Shown: positions 23,512 to 32,632 of the stretch, in pieces
Layout: the number at the start of each line of letters is the position of its first letter
How positions within the stretch are numbered: the stretch's first letter is position 1
From: CAZHNW01 sp942491575
Lineage (GTDB): Bacteria > Spirochaetota > UBA4802 > UBA5550
Direction of reading: 5' to 3'
NCBI GenBank assembly: GCA_942491575.1
Contig: CALOBT010000031.1
Location: 1-64,000, forward strand
Length of the DNA stretch: 64,000 bases
Notes under the pieces: model-generated
Databases searched by the model: none
What the model was told of the DNA's origin: nothing
Seen by the model: only the letters and a program-made list of their open reading frames with translations
Translations under genes and position numbers: made by a program

Positions 23512-24600
23512 ATGAGTCAGGAAATACATACAATTACCGATCCCGGGCAATTCGAGCATTTGCTTAATAATTATTATAAAGGAAGCAAGGTTCAGGTACG
23601 TATTACAGATGGTGCAATTCCTGCAAATTATCTCGGATATTCTGATGGTCATGCCGCATTTCAGGTCTATAATATAAAGAATCTTCCCCCTGATTGCACC
23701 TTTATCGTCAAGAAGGGGATGCACCTGATTTACGGCTATTTTAGACAGATCCGCCAGGAGGAGGATAATCTCTTCGTTTTTATTCCTCAGCGTTTTCAGA
23801 TTATTGCTGTTCAAAGAAGCGAGGAGAGAGTCGGTGTTCCATCGGAGGGGGGAGGTAAAAAACTTGTTTTTATCACCAATATTGTTTCAGATTTCATGCT
23901 GGTAAACTCCCTTGAAGATGCGGAAAAAACCGTCGATAGAATCAAGGATAAAGTTATCGATGACTTTGACAATGCATACGAATATATAAAGGTTTTTATG
24001 AGCAGTGACGGTATTACTGATATGCGGATGAAATATTTTAATACTCATAAAAAGCCTATTTTTGTTCCTGATCTGGATAATCCGGATAAATCCCCGGATG
24101 TGAAACAGGTTAATAATTTTATTAATAATATACTCCCCACTGATTATTATTTTAAAAACAGTAATTTCAAATCAGAGGTTTCATTACCTCTGCTTTATAT
24201 GATGAAAATGCCCTATGGATATATTCAGATAAACAGTAAAGCCATAATGGCAGATACTGTGTTGAGAAACATGAAGCAGCTGGCCACCACGGCATCAGGA
24301 TATTTTGAAAAACTTAAAATTTTTAAATCGTCTGATGAGCGTTTTATTGTAGTTAATATTTCAAAAAAGGGTTTTGCAATAGCATTTAAAGAAAGGAAGT
24401 TTATTCGTTTTTTTAAAAAGGGAAGTGCAATTGCCTTAGATATGATTCTCCCCGGAGAAAATAAGGCCTCGGTATTTGGCATTGTTCGCCACATCTCAAC
24501 TACTGAAAAAAAAGTAATAATGGTTGGTTTTGAAATACTGGATATCGATGCTATAGGTGAAGTTCATTATGATGAGTTTATTGAATCAATTCATAAATAA
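23512..24600 (+). CDS. PilZ-like protein with an intervening domain (DUF1577-like)
   Basis: The N-terminal 100 residues look like a YcgR-type beta domain and end with QRSEERVGV, an RxxxR motif at 102-106 as used by PilZ domains for c-di-GMP. The matching NxSxxG motif (VNISKKGFAI) only comes at 282-287, near the C-terminus. About 170 residues lie between them, with a pattern like a GAF fold (LPLLYMMKMPYGYIQINSK, then a long helix). I recall Leptospira proteins of the DUF1577 family being of this length and type. A c-di-GMP-responsive role is an inference. AAGGGA precedes the start. Single-gene unit, convergent with the barrel protein gene, whose stop codon begins five bases later. Confidence 0.65.
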   Translation: MSQEIHTITDPGQFEHLLNNYYKGSKVQVRITDGAIPANYLGYSDGHAAFQVYNIKNLPPDCTFIVKKGMHLIYGYFRQIRQEEDNLFVFIPQRFQIIAVQRSEERVGVPSEGGGKKLVFITNIVSDFMLVNSLEDAEKTVDRIKDKVIDDFDNAYEYIKVFMSSDGITDMRMKYFNTHKKPIFVPDLDNPDKSPDVKQVNNFINNILPTDYYFKNSNFKSEVSLPLLYMMKMPYGYIQINSKAIMADTVLRNMKQLATTASGYFEKLKIFKSSDERFIVVNISKKGFAIAFKERKFIRFFKKGSAIALDMILPGENKASVFGIVRHISTTEKKVIMVGFEILDIDAIGEVHYDEFIESIHK

Positions 24601-24604
24601 TTAT

Positions 24605-25495
24605 TTAGTGAAAAAGTTCGATTCCGCCGGAAATTATAAAACGATTTTCTCTGCTGTCTACAAGACCAAAAATGTTTCCATAAAGAACCTTTATGTATAT
24701 ACCCGTCAGGCGATTAATGGATTTTAAGTTGTAAATAATGCCGGTTTTACAGGAAAAGGTATTCACTGAATTAATAATGGGATACTTCATTGATTGTGTA
24801 ACGGGACCGGCTACGGAGTTTATATAGATAAGGTCCTCTCTTTTTTGCCATCCTTCGAGAATAATCCTGTCAAAAAGTGAGAAATACCATATTAATGAGT
24901 ATGGCATTTGCCACTGTAATTCGACACCGATACTGAATCCGTTGCTGAAACCAAGGTCACTGTTATGCAGTTCAGGGGTATTTTTGGCAAAGGCATAAAA
25001 CTGGTAATCAAGGATATATTTCAGCTCTACCGAAGATGTTATTTGAAAATGGTGAGCTGTTCTTATAAAAAGAGAATTCAGATGAATGTTTCGGTACTGG
25101 TTGTCATAAATCATTTCATAGGCTGAGTCATTGTTTTCCCAGAATCCCTGGGACGGATGAGCACTTTCATGCTCAAAACCGGAGAATATATTCAATTTCT
25201 GTATATCCGTGTTAAGTACAGGGAATTTTCCTGAAAGGAAGAAGAAACCACGCCAGTTATGGTTTGGAAGAGGTGCCTGAGTAAATCTTTTTTCATTTCG
25301 GGCTTCAAAAAAACCCCCAAAAGAAAAAAATGAAAAATTCAAGAAGTCACCGGCTTTGATTGAGGGGGCCCCATAGTATTCATAGTTAAAACCCACCAGA
25401 TCAGGATCCGCGAGAATTTGATAGCGTCCTTCGGCATTTGAAATGCCGACTATAAGAAAAGATGATATTAATATAAGGTGAAAAAATAATTTCAT
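24605..25495 (-). CDS. Predicted outer-membrane beta-barrel protein, family unknown
   Basis: I use the ATG at 25495 (MKLFFHLILISSFLIVGISNA), which begins a good signal peptide and has GGAG upstream; the frame itself extends to 25741 without such support. The mature part of about 275 residues alternates polar and aromatic residues in short strands and is rich in Tyr, Phe, Asn and Ser, ending IISGGIELFH with an aromatic penultimate region, as in barrels inserted by BamA. No domain is recognised. It is divergent from the small lipoprotein gene at 25656, which may share its regulatory region. Confidence 0.65.
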   Translation of the reverse strand: MKLFFHLILISSFLIVGISNAEGRYQILADPDLVGFNYEYYGAPSIKAGDFLNFSFFSFGGFFEARNEKRFTQAPLPNHNWRGFFFLSGKFPVLNTDIQKLNIFSGFEHESAHPSQGFWENNDSAYEMIYDNQYRNIHLNSLFIRTAHHFQITSSVELKYILDYQFYAFAKNTPELHNSDLGFSNGFSIGVELQWQMPYSLIWYFSLFDRIILEGWQKREDLIYINSVAGPVTQSMKYPIINSVNTFSCKTGIIYNLKSINRLTGIYIKVLYGNIFGLVDSRENRFIISGGIELFH

Positions 25496-25655
25496 GTTAA
25501 ACGTTTCTCCGGTCCTCTTTATTTTTTTATCGATAGAACAGGATTGTATATAAACTAATAAACAGGATTTCTTTCTTAATATAGTAGAAAACTTATTGAA
25601 TAAACACCTTCGCTGCGTTAGATTTTTAGTTAAAAATAAATCATTGGAGGCAGGT

Positions 25656-25997
25656 ATGAACTTGAAAGGCATCGCGTCATTGGTGGTCCTGATTATGTTT
25701 ACATTTTCATGCGGGGGAGGGGCAAAAACCAGTAAAAACATGAATGATTTTCTTGGTGGTTTCGGGTCAAGTGACAGTGTTTCCGCGTCTTTGAAAAAAT
25801 TTGCTGCCCCGGGAGCTGATACTGCAGATATGGGTATCTATGACCTGAAAGATCCGAAAGTGGTTGAGTCAAAAATTGAGGGATCTTCGGAAACCTATAC
25901 TATTCACACCAAAGCGGGCATTACCCAGAGGGCCTGGGTACTTGAATGGAAAGATGGGAAAATAGTCGGTGTTAAGGATAAGGGATTCGTTCAGTAA
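25656..25997 (+). CDS. Small lipoprotein, function unknown
   Basis: The start at 25656 has GGAGGCAGG directly upstream and gives MNLKGIASLVVLIMFTFSCGGG, a lipoprotein signal with the Cys at residue 19. The mature part of about 95 residues contains SKNMNDFLGGFGSSDSVSASLKKF and a C-terminal beta segment (YTIHTKAGITQRAWVLEWKDGKIVGVKDKGF), which looks like a compact beta domain. No family is recognised. It precedes the end of the large histidine kinase gene, which is on the other strand. Confidence 0.7.
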   Translation: MNLKGIASLVVLIMFTFSCGGGAKTSKNMNDFLGGFGSSDSVSASLKKFAAPGADTADMGIYDLKDPKVVESKIEGSSETYTIHTKAGITQRAWVLEWKDGKIVGVKDKGFVQ

Positions 25998-26019
25998 CAT
26001 ACGCATGGAAATTAAATTT

Positions 26020-29000
26020 TTATTCAGTTGAAATAGTGTTAATCGCACTGACTGCTTTTTTCAGGGCTTCACCAAGATATTCAATATGTTGAAGAACTTC
26101 AGTTTCAGCAACTGAACCTGCCTCCGGAGGATTCCCCTGTAAAAGGTTATTTAAATTTAGCGAAGTTTGAAAAAGGCTCCTGGCGGCAGCCGTCCCGGCA
26201 ATACTCTTAAGGTTGTGAGATAAAAATTCGACCTTTTTCCAGTCTTTCCTGCCGGCTGCGTCAATAATTTCAGATACTATCTGATTGCCGTTTGTTTGGA
26301 ATTTGCAAAGCATCCTTGCATAGAGTTTTTGGTTGCCGGAGAACCTTTTAAGTCCTTCCTGAACATTTATGTCTGTTCCTGATAGATGATTAAGGAGAAA
26401 GTTCTCATTTTTTATGAGAGGTATTTTTTCTTCAATAGCTTCACTCATCTTCTCGGGGGATATCCATTTTTTCAGGACCATAAACATTTTTTCCGGATCA
26501 ATGGGTTTGGCAATGTAATCATTCATCCCGGCTGCTTCTGTTCGTTCCCGGACGCCGCTGATAGCATCTGCGGTCATGGCTATAATTGGAAGTTCTTCGG
26601 CGCTCCAGTGGGTGCGAATCCTGCTGCTGGCTTCAACGCCATCTATACCAGGCATCTGAAGGTCCATTAATACACAATCGAATTGGGGGGAAGAACTTTT
26701 ACAGGCGAACATGGCAACCGCATCTATACCATTCTCTACTACTGTAACTACAATATTTTTTGTTTCCAGCAGTTCCCTTGCAACATCCTGGTTAAGGTCA
26801 TTGTCTTCAACCAGCAGAACCTGGGCCCCGGCGAAGGAATAATCCATTACTGGTAAAGTCTCAATAGTTCTGACGGGCATGCCGGATGAAGGAATATCGT
26901 CCTTGAAGATTGCCACCACAGAATCGAAAAGCATTGAGGGAGATACTGGTTTTGCAAGAAATCCATCAAATGCAGATGTACTGCAGGTTTCCAGAATTTC
27001 TTCATTTCCGAATCCGGAAACCAGAATCAACCGCGGGGTATCTGAAATCTGTCTGATTTTTTGCGCCGTTTCAATACCATCCATACCATTCATTTTCCAG
27101 TCTACCAGTATCAGGCGAAATGTTTCTTCATTATTGTTTTCTCTTCTTCTGATTATTTCCAGCCCCTCTTCTCCGGAAGAGGCTGTAGTCACCTGGAAAG
27201 TAAAATTTTTGCAGTAATTTCCCAGGGTATTCCTGGCTGATTCATTGTCGTCAATAATAAGAGTCTGCAACCCCTTTATCGAACTGTAAAGGGTATCAGC
27301 TTTCAGATAACTTTCGTTTTGTATTTTGAATTGAATGGTGAATGAAAAGGTGCTTCCCCTTCCAAGTTTACTGGTAGCCCAAATATCTCCCCCCATGAGG
27401 TTAACCAGCCCCTTGCTTATGGATAGTCCCAGTCCGGATCCGCCATATCTCCTGGTTGTTGAGCGATCTGCCTGAACAAATGAATCGAAGAGTGAATCTA
27501 TCTTATCCGGTTTAATACCTATCCCCGTATCTTTTACACTGAACCTTAGAATTGTATCTGTCCTGTTTTTTTCAATGCATTCTATTCTTAGAATAATTTC
27601 TCCGCTGTCAGTGAATTTTATCGCATTATTGGTAAGATTGAGTAGTATCTGTTCGAGTCTGACAGGGTCTCCTGTCAGTTTTATTGGGACATCGGTATCA
27701 ATATCAAGAATCAATTCAATGTCTTTGCCATGGATTTTAATTCCGGTTATTGATGTAATATTTTCCAGTACTTCAATTAGGTTAAATTCTATTGACTCAA
27801 GTTCAAGTTTTTCCGCTTCGATCTTTGAAATGTCAAGGATGTTGTTGATCAGGTTAAGAAGGGTGGATGATGCCCTGGAAATCTTTTCAACATATTTATC
27901 TTGTTGAGAGTCAAGATGGGTTTTTTTTAATAAGTGGTTCATGCCAATGATTGCATTCATGGGAGTTCTAATTTCATGGCTCATATTTGCAAGAAACTGG
28001 CTTTTAATCTCATTTGCATTGTCAGCCTCAGTTTTGGCCTGAATAAGATCTTTTTCGGCTTTTTTAAGTTCAGTAATGTCGTGGCAGATGGCCATCAGGT
28101 GTTTAATAGTTTTGTCGTCATCTATAACAGGCTTGATTGAATGTTCCATAAAATGTTCCCCCGAGTATGGAGAACGACAGGTAATGCTGTATTTTGCGAA
28201 CTCACCCTTCAGGGCAGCGTCAATGGCATTTTTTATAATAGGAAAATTATCCGTTTCATTGTGTTCGCAAAAGGGCATTTCCCAAAACGGCTTGCCGTTG
28301 AGTGCAAGTTCTCCTGTATTGGAAAAACTGATTGCAGATTCATTTAGTTCTTTTACATTACCGGCGGTGTCAAGAAGGGTTATTATCTGGGAAGTCTGGT
28401 CAAAAACAGCCTGAAATTTTTTTTCTCTGATTGTTAGTTCCTCTGACATTCTCCTGGATTTTATCTGTTCCCATAAACCGTTGGTAAACAGAGAAAGCTG
28501 TTTTACATCTGTTTCAGAATAATTATTTTTTTTGTTGCCCACACCAATGACGGCCACTATTATACCCTTGTCAATTATTGGCATGCTCACATGCCTGATA
28601 ATAGGAAAGTGTCCATCCTGATATCCCTTTTTATCGGGATAATTCTGGTAATCATTGTGAATTACCGGCTCTCTCTTTCGAATACTGTCCGCCCATATGC
28701 CTGCATCAGCAAGAGGGTAGTGAGGTGTTTTTTCGGCATAGCACTCTTTCAGGACTTCTCTTGAATACATTGTCAGGGAAATGGACTGATCGTCTTCGTT
28801 GTAGAAATGAAAATATCCGACTGAACTGGATGTAATTCGAACTGCTTCTTCAAGGGCAAAGGCAAGTACATCATCTTCGGGAAAATCGTCCATGGAATGG
28901 AGTTTTAGCAGGGAATGTAGACGTTCTTCACTCATGTGAAGCTCTTCTTCGGCAATTTTGCGCTTAAGGGTTGTTTTTAAAAAGTATACCATGATTATCA

Positions 29001-30057
29001 TTAATATGGATAACACCACGATATTGAGAATTAATATATTTAGAGAAGTGTCTCTTCTCAGTCGTGTAAAATATGTTTCAGGAAGATAGGAAATTATTTT
29101 CCAGTGATAACGGTAAAGGGGATTATCAATATTTGCGGGAATTACTCCTTCGGCAAGGATTTTGTTCGTTAATCTTCCCCCCAGGGGAAATATTGTACTG
29201 AAGTAGAAGATTCCTGATTTGTTTCTATAATGGCCTGATTGGTTACTTTTTAATTTCTCCCAGACATCGGGAAATGCATTACCGAATGTTATATCGTTTT
29301 TCTCCTTGAATAAAAAGCCCCATTCGTTTTCCGGTATTGGACCCTTGAGCCAGTATCCCTGGCTGTTTAATAACATCATTTGTCCCGGGTTTCCGTCATC
29401 GTTTATGGTTGCAGCATTGATAATATTACCGGCAAGCATATTAATTATCAGGATACCTGTCTTTTTCCTGTTTTTGGAAAAGAGAGGGGTGGCGATTCTT
29501 ATCACAGGTTTGTAGGGTATCTCAATTTTATTATTTTCTATATTCAGATCCAGGGGTGAAATAAATATCATATCCTCTTTAAGATTCATCGTTTCACGAA
29601 AATAATAACGGTTATTCTTTAACTGGAGATCCTCCGGTTTTACTATTTCTGATCTTTTATTTCTAAAATTGATACGAATAATTTCCATTCCCTGGTGATT
29701 TAGTAATCTTATCTGGTCGTAATTTTTTTTATATTGGGCAAGTAGTTGAAATTCTCTCTCAATGCGAAGCCGGGATGATGGGGAGTGATTTAAAAGGTAT
29801 GAATTTACATATGGTTGTGATTTCAGCAGAGTTAAATCTGATATTGCCAAATCGACATTTCTCTGAATAGTAGTTTTTGCATTATTGATTCTGTTTTGTA
29901 GTCTTGTTTCCAGGTTCTCAGTCTCATGCCGGTAGTCATGTTCGGATAAATATACCGATAAAATAACAATCAGGAGGCCAGTGAGGAGAAAGGGGAGTGC
30001 TGACCTTTTTACAGTCGGGTCATTGAGGTTTGAAATAAGCAGCCTGGGCCATTTCAT
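26020..30057 (-). CDS. Large hybrid sensor histidine kinase (BarA/EvgS-like phosphorelay)
   Basis: Domains in order: membrane helix (about 20-38), a periplasmic double-Cache-like sensor of about 290 residues, second membrane helix (about 340-362), GAF (about 395-535), PAS (about 545-665), HisKA with the phospho-accepting H694 in NMSHEIRTPMN, HATPase with VKDTGIGI and GGSGLGLSI, two receiver domains (LILVDWKMNGMDG and CVLMDLQMPGIDG) and a C-terminal Hpt with FLSHNLKSIAGTA. The whole His-Asp-His-Asp relay is in one chain of 1345 residues. The output regulator and ligand are unknown. CGGAG precedes the start. It forms a unit of its own, between a lipoprotein gene and the sulfoquinovose-like operon. 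Confidence 0.94.
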   Translation of the reverse strand: MKWPRLLISNLNDPTVKRSALPFLLTGLLIVILSVYLSEHDYRHETENLETRLQNRINNAKTTIQRNVDLAISDLTLLKSQPYVNSYLLNHSPSSRLRIEREFQLLAQYKKNYDQIRLLNHQGMEIIRINFRNKRSEIVKPEDLQLKNNRYYFRETMNLKEDMIFISPLDLNIENNKIEIPYKPVIRIATPLFSKNRKKTGILIINMLAGNIINAATINDDGNPGQMMLLNSQGYWLKGPIPENEWGFLFKEKNDITFGNAFPDVWEKLKSNQSGHYRNKSGIFYFSTIFPLGGRLTNKILAEGVIPANIDNPLYRYHWKIISYLPETYFTRLRRDTSLNILILNIVVLSILMIIMVYFLKTTLKRKIAEEELHMSEERLHSLLKLHSMDDFPEDDVLAFALEEAVRITSSSVGYFHFYNEDDQSISLTMYSREVLKECYAEKTPHYPLADAGIWADSIRKREPVIHNDYQNYPDKKGYQDGHFPIIRHVSMPIIDKGIIVAVIGVGNKKNNYSETDVKQLSLFTNGLWEQIKSRRMSEELTIREKKFQAVFDQTSQIITLLDTAGNVKELNESAISFSNTGELALNGKPFWEMPFCEHNETDNFPIIKNAIDAALKGEFAKYSITCRSPYSGEHFMEHSIKPVIDDDKTIKHLMAICHDITELKKAEKDLIQAKTEADNANEIKSQFLANMSHEIRTPMNAIIGMNHLLKKTHLDSQQDKYVEKISRASSTLLNLINNILDISKIEAEKLELESIEFNLIEVLENITSITGIKIHGKDIELILDIDTDVPIKLTGDPVRLEQILLNLTNNAIKFTDSGEIILRIECIEKNRTDTILRFSVKDTGIGIKPDKIDSLFDSFVQADRSTTRRYGGSGLGLSISKGLVNLMGGDIWATSKLGRGSTFSFTIQFKIQNESYLKADTLYSSIKGLQTLIIDDNESARNTLGNYCKNFTFQVTTASSGEEGLEIIRRRENNNEETFRLILVDWKMNGMDGIETAQKIRQISDTPRLILVSGFGNEEILETCSTSAFDGFLAKPVSPSMLFDSVVAIFKDDIPSSGMPVRTIETLPVMDYSFAGAQVLLVEDNDLNQDVARELLETKNIVVTVVENGIDAVAMFACKSSSPQFDCVLMDLQMPGIDGVEASSRIRTHWSAEELPIIAMTADAISGVRERTEAAGMNDYIAKPIDPEKMFMVLKKWISPEKMSEAIEEKIPLIKNENFLLNHLSGTDINVQEGLKRFSGNQKLYARMLCKFQTNGNQIVSEIIDAAGRKDWKKVEFLSHNLKSIAGTAAARSLFQTSLNLNNLLQGNPPEAGSVAETEVLQHIEYLGEALKKAVSAINTISTE

Positions 30058-30248
30058 TTTGAACTCCGATTGTTGAATTGTAAGATAATGAAAGATTTTA
30101 TCAATATTTGAAAATCGCTGATTGTTAACGTAGTTTAATTCTATGGTAATATAGAGTGAAAGTCAAATGATTGACGTTATTTTTTCTGTTATATGCTGTT
30201 TTTTGATATTTCAGCATATGATTATTTTTATTTTACAAATTATGAAAT

Positions 30249-30965
30249 CTACAGGATAAAAAGCATCGCAGAAAGGGAAATCAGCATAATAAGAATTATT
30301 CGATGGAACAATCGATGATTGATGCGGCTATAGAATGCCATGCCGATGTAAATGCCACAAAGCAGCACCGGCAGGAACATGACGGACTTTTTTAAAATAT
30401 GGAATGTTAAAATTCCACTGCTCAGATGACTGGTGACAATCATTATTCCGGACGAAAGAAAGAAGGACTGCATGGTTACTTTTATTTCATCACTGGTCCA
30501 TTTGTTCAGGGATGAGTAAATGATTACAGGGGGACCATTGCTGTTGATGGCGCCTCCCAGAATACCGGAAATAAAGCCGAATAAATATCCCCAGGAACGG
30601 GATAGTCTTCGAGGTTTCAGGATACCTGAGAGTGAAAGCAGGGAGTATCCCATTAGTATAAATGCCAGGAGATATTTAATATACTGCTGATCAATTCTGG
30701 TGAGGAGGAAGACGCCGAAGGGGATTCCCGGAATTGCCCCGATAACAAGGGGGATTATCTGTTTCAAGCTGAAGTTTTTTCGCAGGTAGATAAAGAGAAT
30801 AACATTTATAATCGTTCCGCAAAGAGTAACGAGGGGTACTAATTCTTTGAGGGGCATTATCATGGAAAGTACGGGCGTAACGGTAAGCGCAAAGCCGAAG
30901 CCGGCAAGGCCCTGGATCATGGATCCCAGAAAGAGAATGGCGGCGATGGTTAAATAGTGTTCCAT
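30249..30965 (-). CDS. TSUP-family (TauE/SafE) membrane permease
   Basis: A 238-residue protein with about eight hydrophobic helices and two related halves, as in the TSUP family; LGSMIQGLAGFGFALTVTPV and SGILGGAINSNGPPVIIY are the family signatures. Members carry sulfite, sulfoacetate, taurine products and similar anions. It follows the RpiB-like gene on the same strand after 74 bases that hold a strong hairpin, so it may be expressed at a lower level than the rest of the operon. Given the context it may export sulfoacetate or sulfite produced from sulfoquinovose; this is inference. Confidence 0.88.
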   Translation of the reverse strand: MEHYLTIAAILFLGSMIQGLAGFGFALTVTPVLSMIMPLKELVPLVTLCGTIINVILFIYLRKNFSLKQIIPLVIGAIPGIPFGVFLLTRIDQQYIKYLLAFILMGYSLLSLSGILKPRRLSRSWGYLFGFISGILGGAINSNGPPVIIYSSLNKWTSDEIKVTMQSFFLSSGIMIVTSHLSSGILTFHILKKSVMFLPVLLCGIYIGMAFYSRINHRLFHRIILIMLISLSAMLFIL

Positions 30966-30994
30966 GATAGTCAGCTCTGTATGAAGGTGCGAAA

Positions 30995-31036
30995 GACATT
31001 AGAAGGCGCGAAAGGGTTTTCGCGCCTTCTAATGTC
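30995..31036 (-). terminator. Perfect 19-bp hairpin between the RpiB-like and TSUP genes
   Basis: Arms 30995-31013 and 31018-31036 are exact complements with a four-base loop. On the minus strand the sequence continues with TTTCGC, giving only a short T stretch. It begins four bases past the RpiB-like stop codon and should end or attenuate transcription before the TSUP gene. Confidence 0.65.
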
Positions 31037-31039
31037 GAT

Positions 31040-31513
31040 TCATTTCATCAGGTCCTTTTCCATTTCACGGATTTCATTGTAGCAGTTTTGAAGGAACTCC
31101 TGCCATTCTGGTTCAAAGCCTTCACCGAAGGAGGTCTCCAGCCATCCATCGATTATTTCCTTCGCATGCTGTCCCGGTGTCAGCCATTCACCAAATATCA
31201 TTACATTGGCGTTGTTTACTGCGGATGCCTTTTTGGCTTCGAAGGTATTTGTGCAGTGGACTGCATATACCCCTGGAAATTTATTGGCGGTGATTGCACT
31301 TCCCGCTCCGGTTCCGCAGATAATGACGGCCTTCCCATATTTTCCTTCCGATACCGCCCTGGCCACCGCAGCGGCAGATTTATGGTAGGGAACAAATAAT
31401 CCGTCTTCCTTCATGCCAAGATCATCAACAGAGTGACCCAGGGATTCGAGGTGTTCAATGATATCTTTTTTCAGTGTAAGTCCTGCGCGGGTAGTTCCGA
31501 TGGCAAATTTCAT
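31040..31513 (-). CDS. RpiB/LacAB-family isomerase, candidate SqwI (sulfo-erythrose isomerase)
   Basis: A 157-residue protein with the RpiB fold: FAIGTTRAGLTLKKDIIEHL at the nucleotide-like start and IICGTGAGSAITANKFPGVYAVHC, where the Cys is the usual base for ring-opened sugar isomerisation. Ribose-5-phosphate isomerase B has DHAG in the first loop; here it is TRAG, so the phosphate-sugar specificity may differ. In the sulfo-transketolase pathway an RpiB homologue (SqwI) turns 4-deoxy-4-sulfoerythrose into the erythrulose form. Position directly after two transketolase subunit genes fits that role. AAGGAAAGG precedes the ATG. Confidence 0.85.
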   Translation of the reverse strand: MKFAIGTTRAGLTLKKDIIEHLESLGHSVDDLGMKEDGLFVPYHKSAAAVARAVSEGKYGKAVIICGTGAGSAITANKFPGVYAVHCTNTFEAKKASAVNNANVMIFGEWLTPGQHAKEIIDGWLETSFGEGFEPEWQEFLQNCYNEIREMEKDLMK

Positions 31514-31622
31514 TAATTTTTCCTTTCCTTATCTATGCTTTGTTGATTGTTAGTCGTGGATTTGAGGCAATCCTTTTGAAAATAAATAATGATTTCTCTC
31601 TTGAAATAAAGGAGGGGTATCA

Positions 31623-32561
31623 TTATTTCATCATTTTTTTAACAGCATCAACTATATGTTTTATCCCAAAGCCATGTTTGTCGAAGAGGTATTCCTCTGT
31701 TGCGACTTCTCCGAACCGGTCGGGGATTCCGAGGCGTCTCATTTTGGTGGGATGTTCTTCCCCCAGAACTTCCGCAACGGCACCACCGAGGCCGCCGATA
31801 ATATTTTGATTCTCTACGGTAACAACGGCACCGGTTTTTCTGGCGGAGATGACCAGGGCTTCACGGTCAAAGGGTTTTACCGATGGGTAGTGAAGGAGAT
31901 CAACGGTGATGCCCTCTTTCGCAAGTTCTCCTGCTGCCAGGAGTGCAAACTGTGTCATGTAGCCCGTGGAGACCAGTGTGGCATTTTTTCCTTCCTTCAT
32001 AATGACCGCTTTATTGGGATTGAAGGTGCAGCCCTCATCAAAGAGAGGGGTTACCTGTGAACGTATCAGCTGCATATACGTGGGCTGTTTTTCCTTTGCC
32101 ATGTATTTCATCACAGCCCGAAGTTCATGGGGATCCGCAGGACTGTAGACATGCATATTGGGCATCGCCCGCATAATGGCAAGGTCCTGGAAATCCATGT
32201 GGGTTCCCCCGTTCGGCCCCTGGGTAATGCCCGGGGCGGTCCCGATAATTTTGATATTGTTGTTTGCATAGGCCCCGCTTATGGTAATCTGGTCATAGAC
32301 CCGTCGTGTGGCAAAACACGAGAAGCTGGCACAGAAGGGTATCTTCCCTTCATTGGCAAGACCGGCACCAACACTGATCATGTTGGCCTCGGATACTCCC
32401 ACGTTGACAAAGTTGTCAGGGTGTTTTTCGATTACCGTCGGATTTGTCCCCGTCGCTTTGGAGAGATCAGACTCCACGCATATTACATTTTTATTATCAT
32501 CGATTAGTTCATTTAGTGTATGGGCATACACGAAGCGCATTTCCATTTTGTTATAATTCAC
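31623..32561 (-). CDS. Transketolase, C-terminal subunit, candidate SqwH
   Basis: Pyrimidine-binding and C-terminal domains of a split transketolase: CVESDLSKATGT, VGVSEANMISVGAGLANEGKIPF, GPNGGTHMDFQDLAIMRAMPNM and the C-terminal TVENQNIIGGLGGAVAEVL. I choose the GTG at 32561 because AAAGGAG stands right before it; the open frame runs further upstream to 32630 without a ribosome site. It forms the active site together with the N-terminal subunit encoded 71 bases upstream. Split transketolases serve pentose chemistry in many anaerobes; in sulfo-TK bacteria a dedicated pair (SqwGH) removes two-carbon units from 6-deoxy-6-sulfofructose and then from sulfoerythrulose. The context favours the dedicated role. 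Confidence 0.93.
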   Translation of the reverse strand: MNYNKMEMRFVYAHTLNELIDDNKNVICVESDLSKATGTNPTVIEKHPDNFVNVGVSEANMISVGAGLANEGKIPFCASFSCFATRRVYDQITISGAYANNNIKIIGTAPGITQGPNGGTHMDFQDLAIMRAMPNMHVYSPADPHELRAVMKYMAKEKQPTYMQLIRSQVTPLFDEGCTFNPNKAVIMKEGKNATLVSTGYMTQFALLAAGELAKEGITVDLLHYPSVKPFDREALVISARKTGAVVTVENQNIIGGLGGAVAEVLGEEHPTKMRRLGIPDRFGEVATEEYLFDKHGFGIKHIVDAVKKMMK

Positions 32562-32632
32562 TTTTTGCTCCTTTACGTATTCTCGTGAGGATATTCCATT
32601 TTTGGCGCGAATGGTGATTCGCGCTTTCAAAT

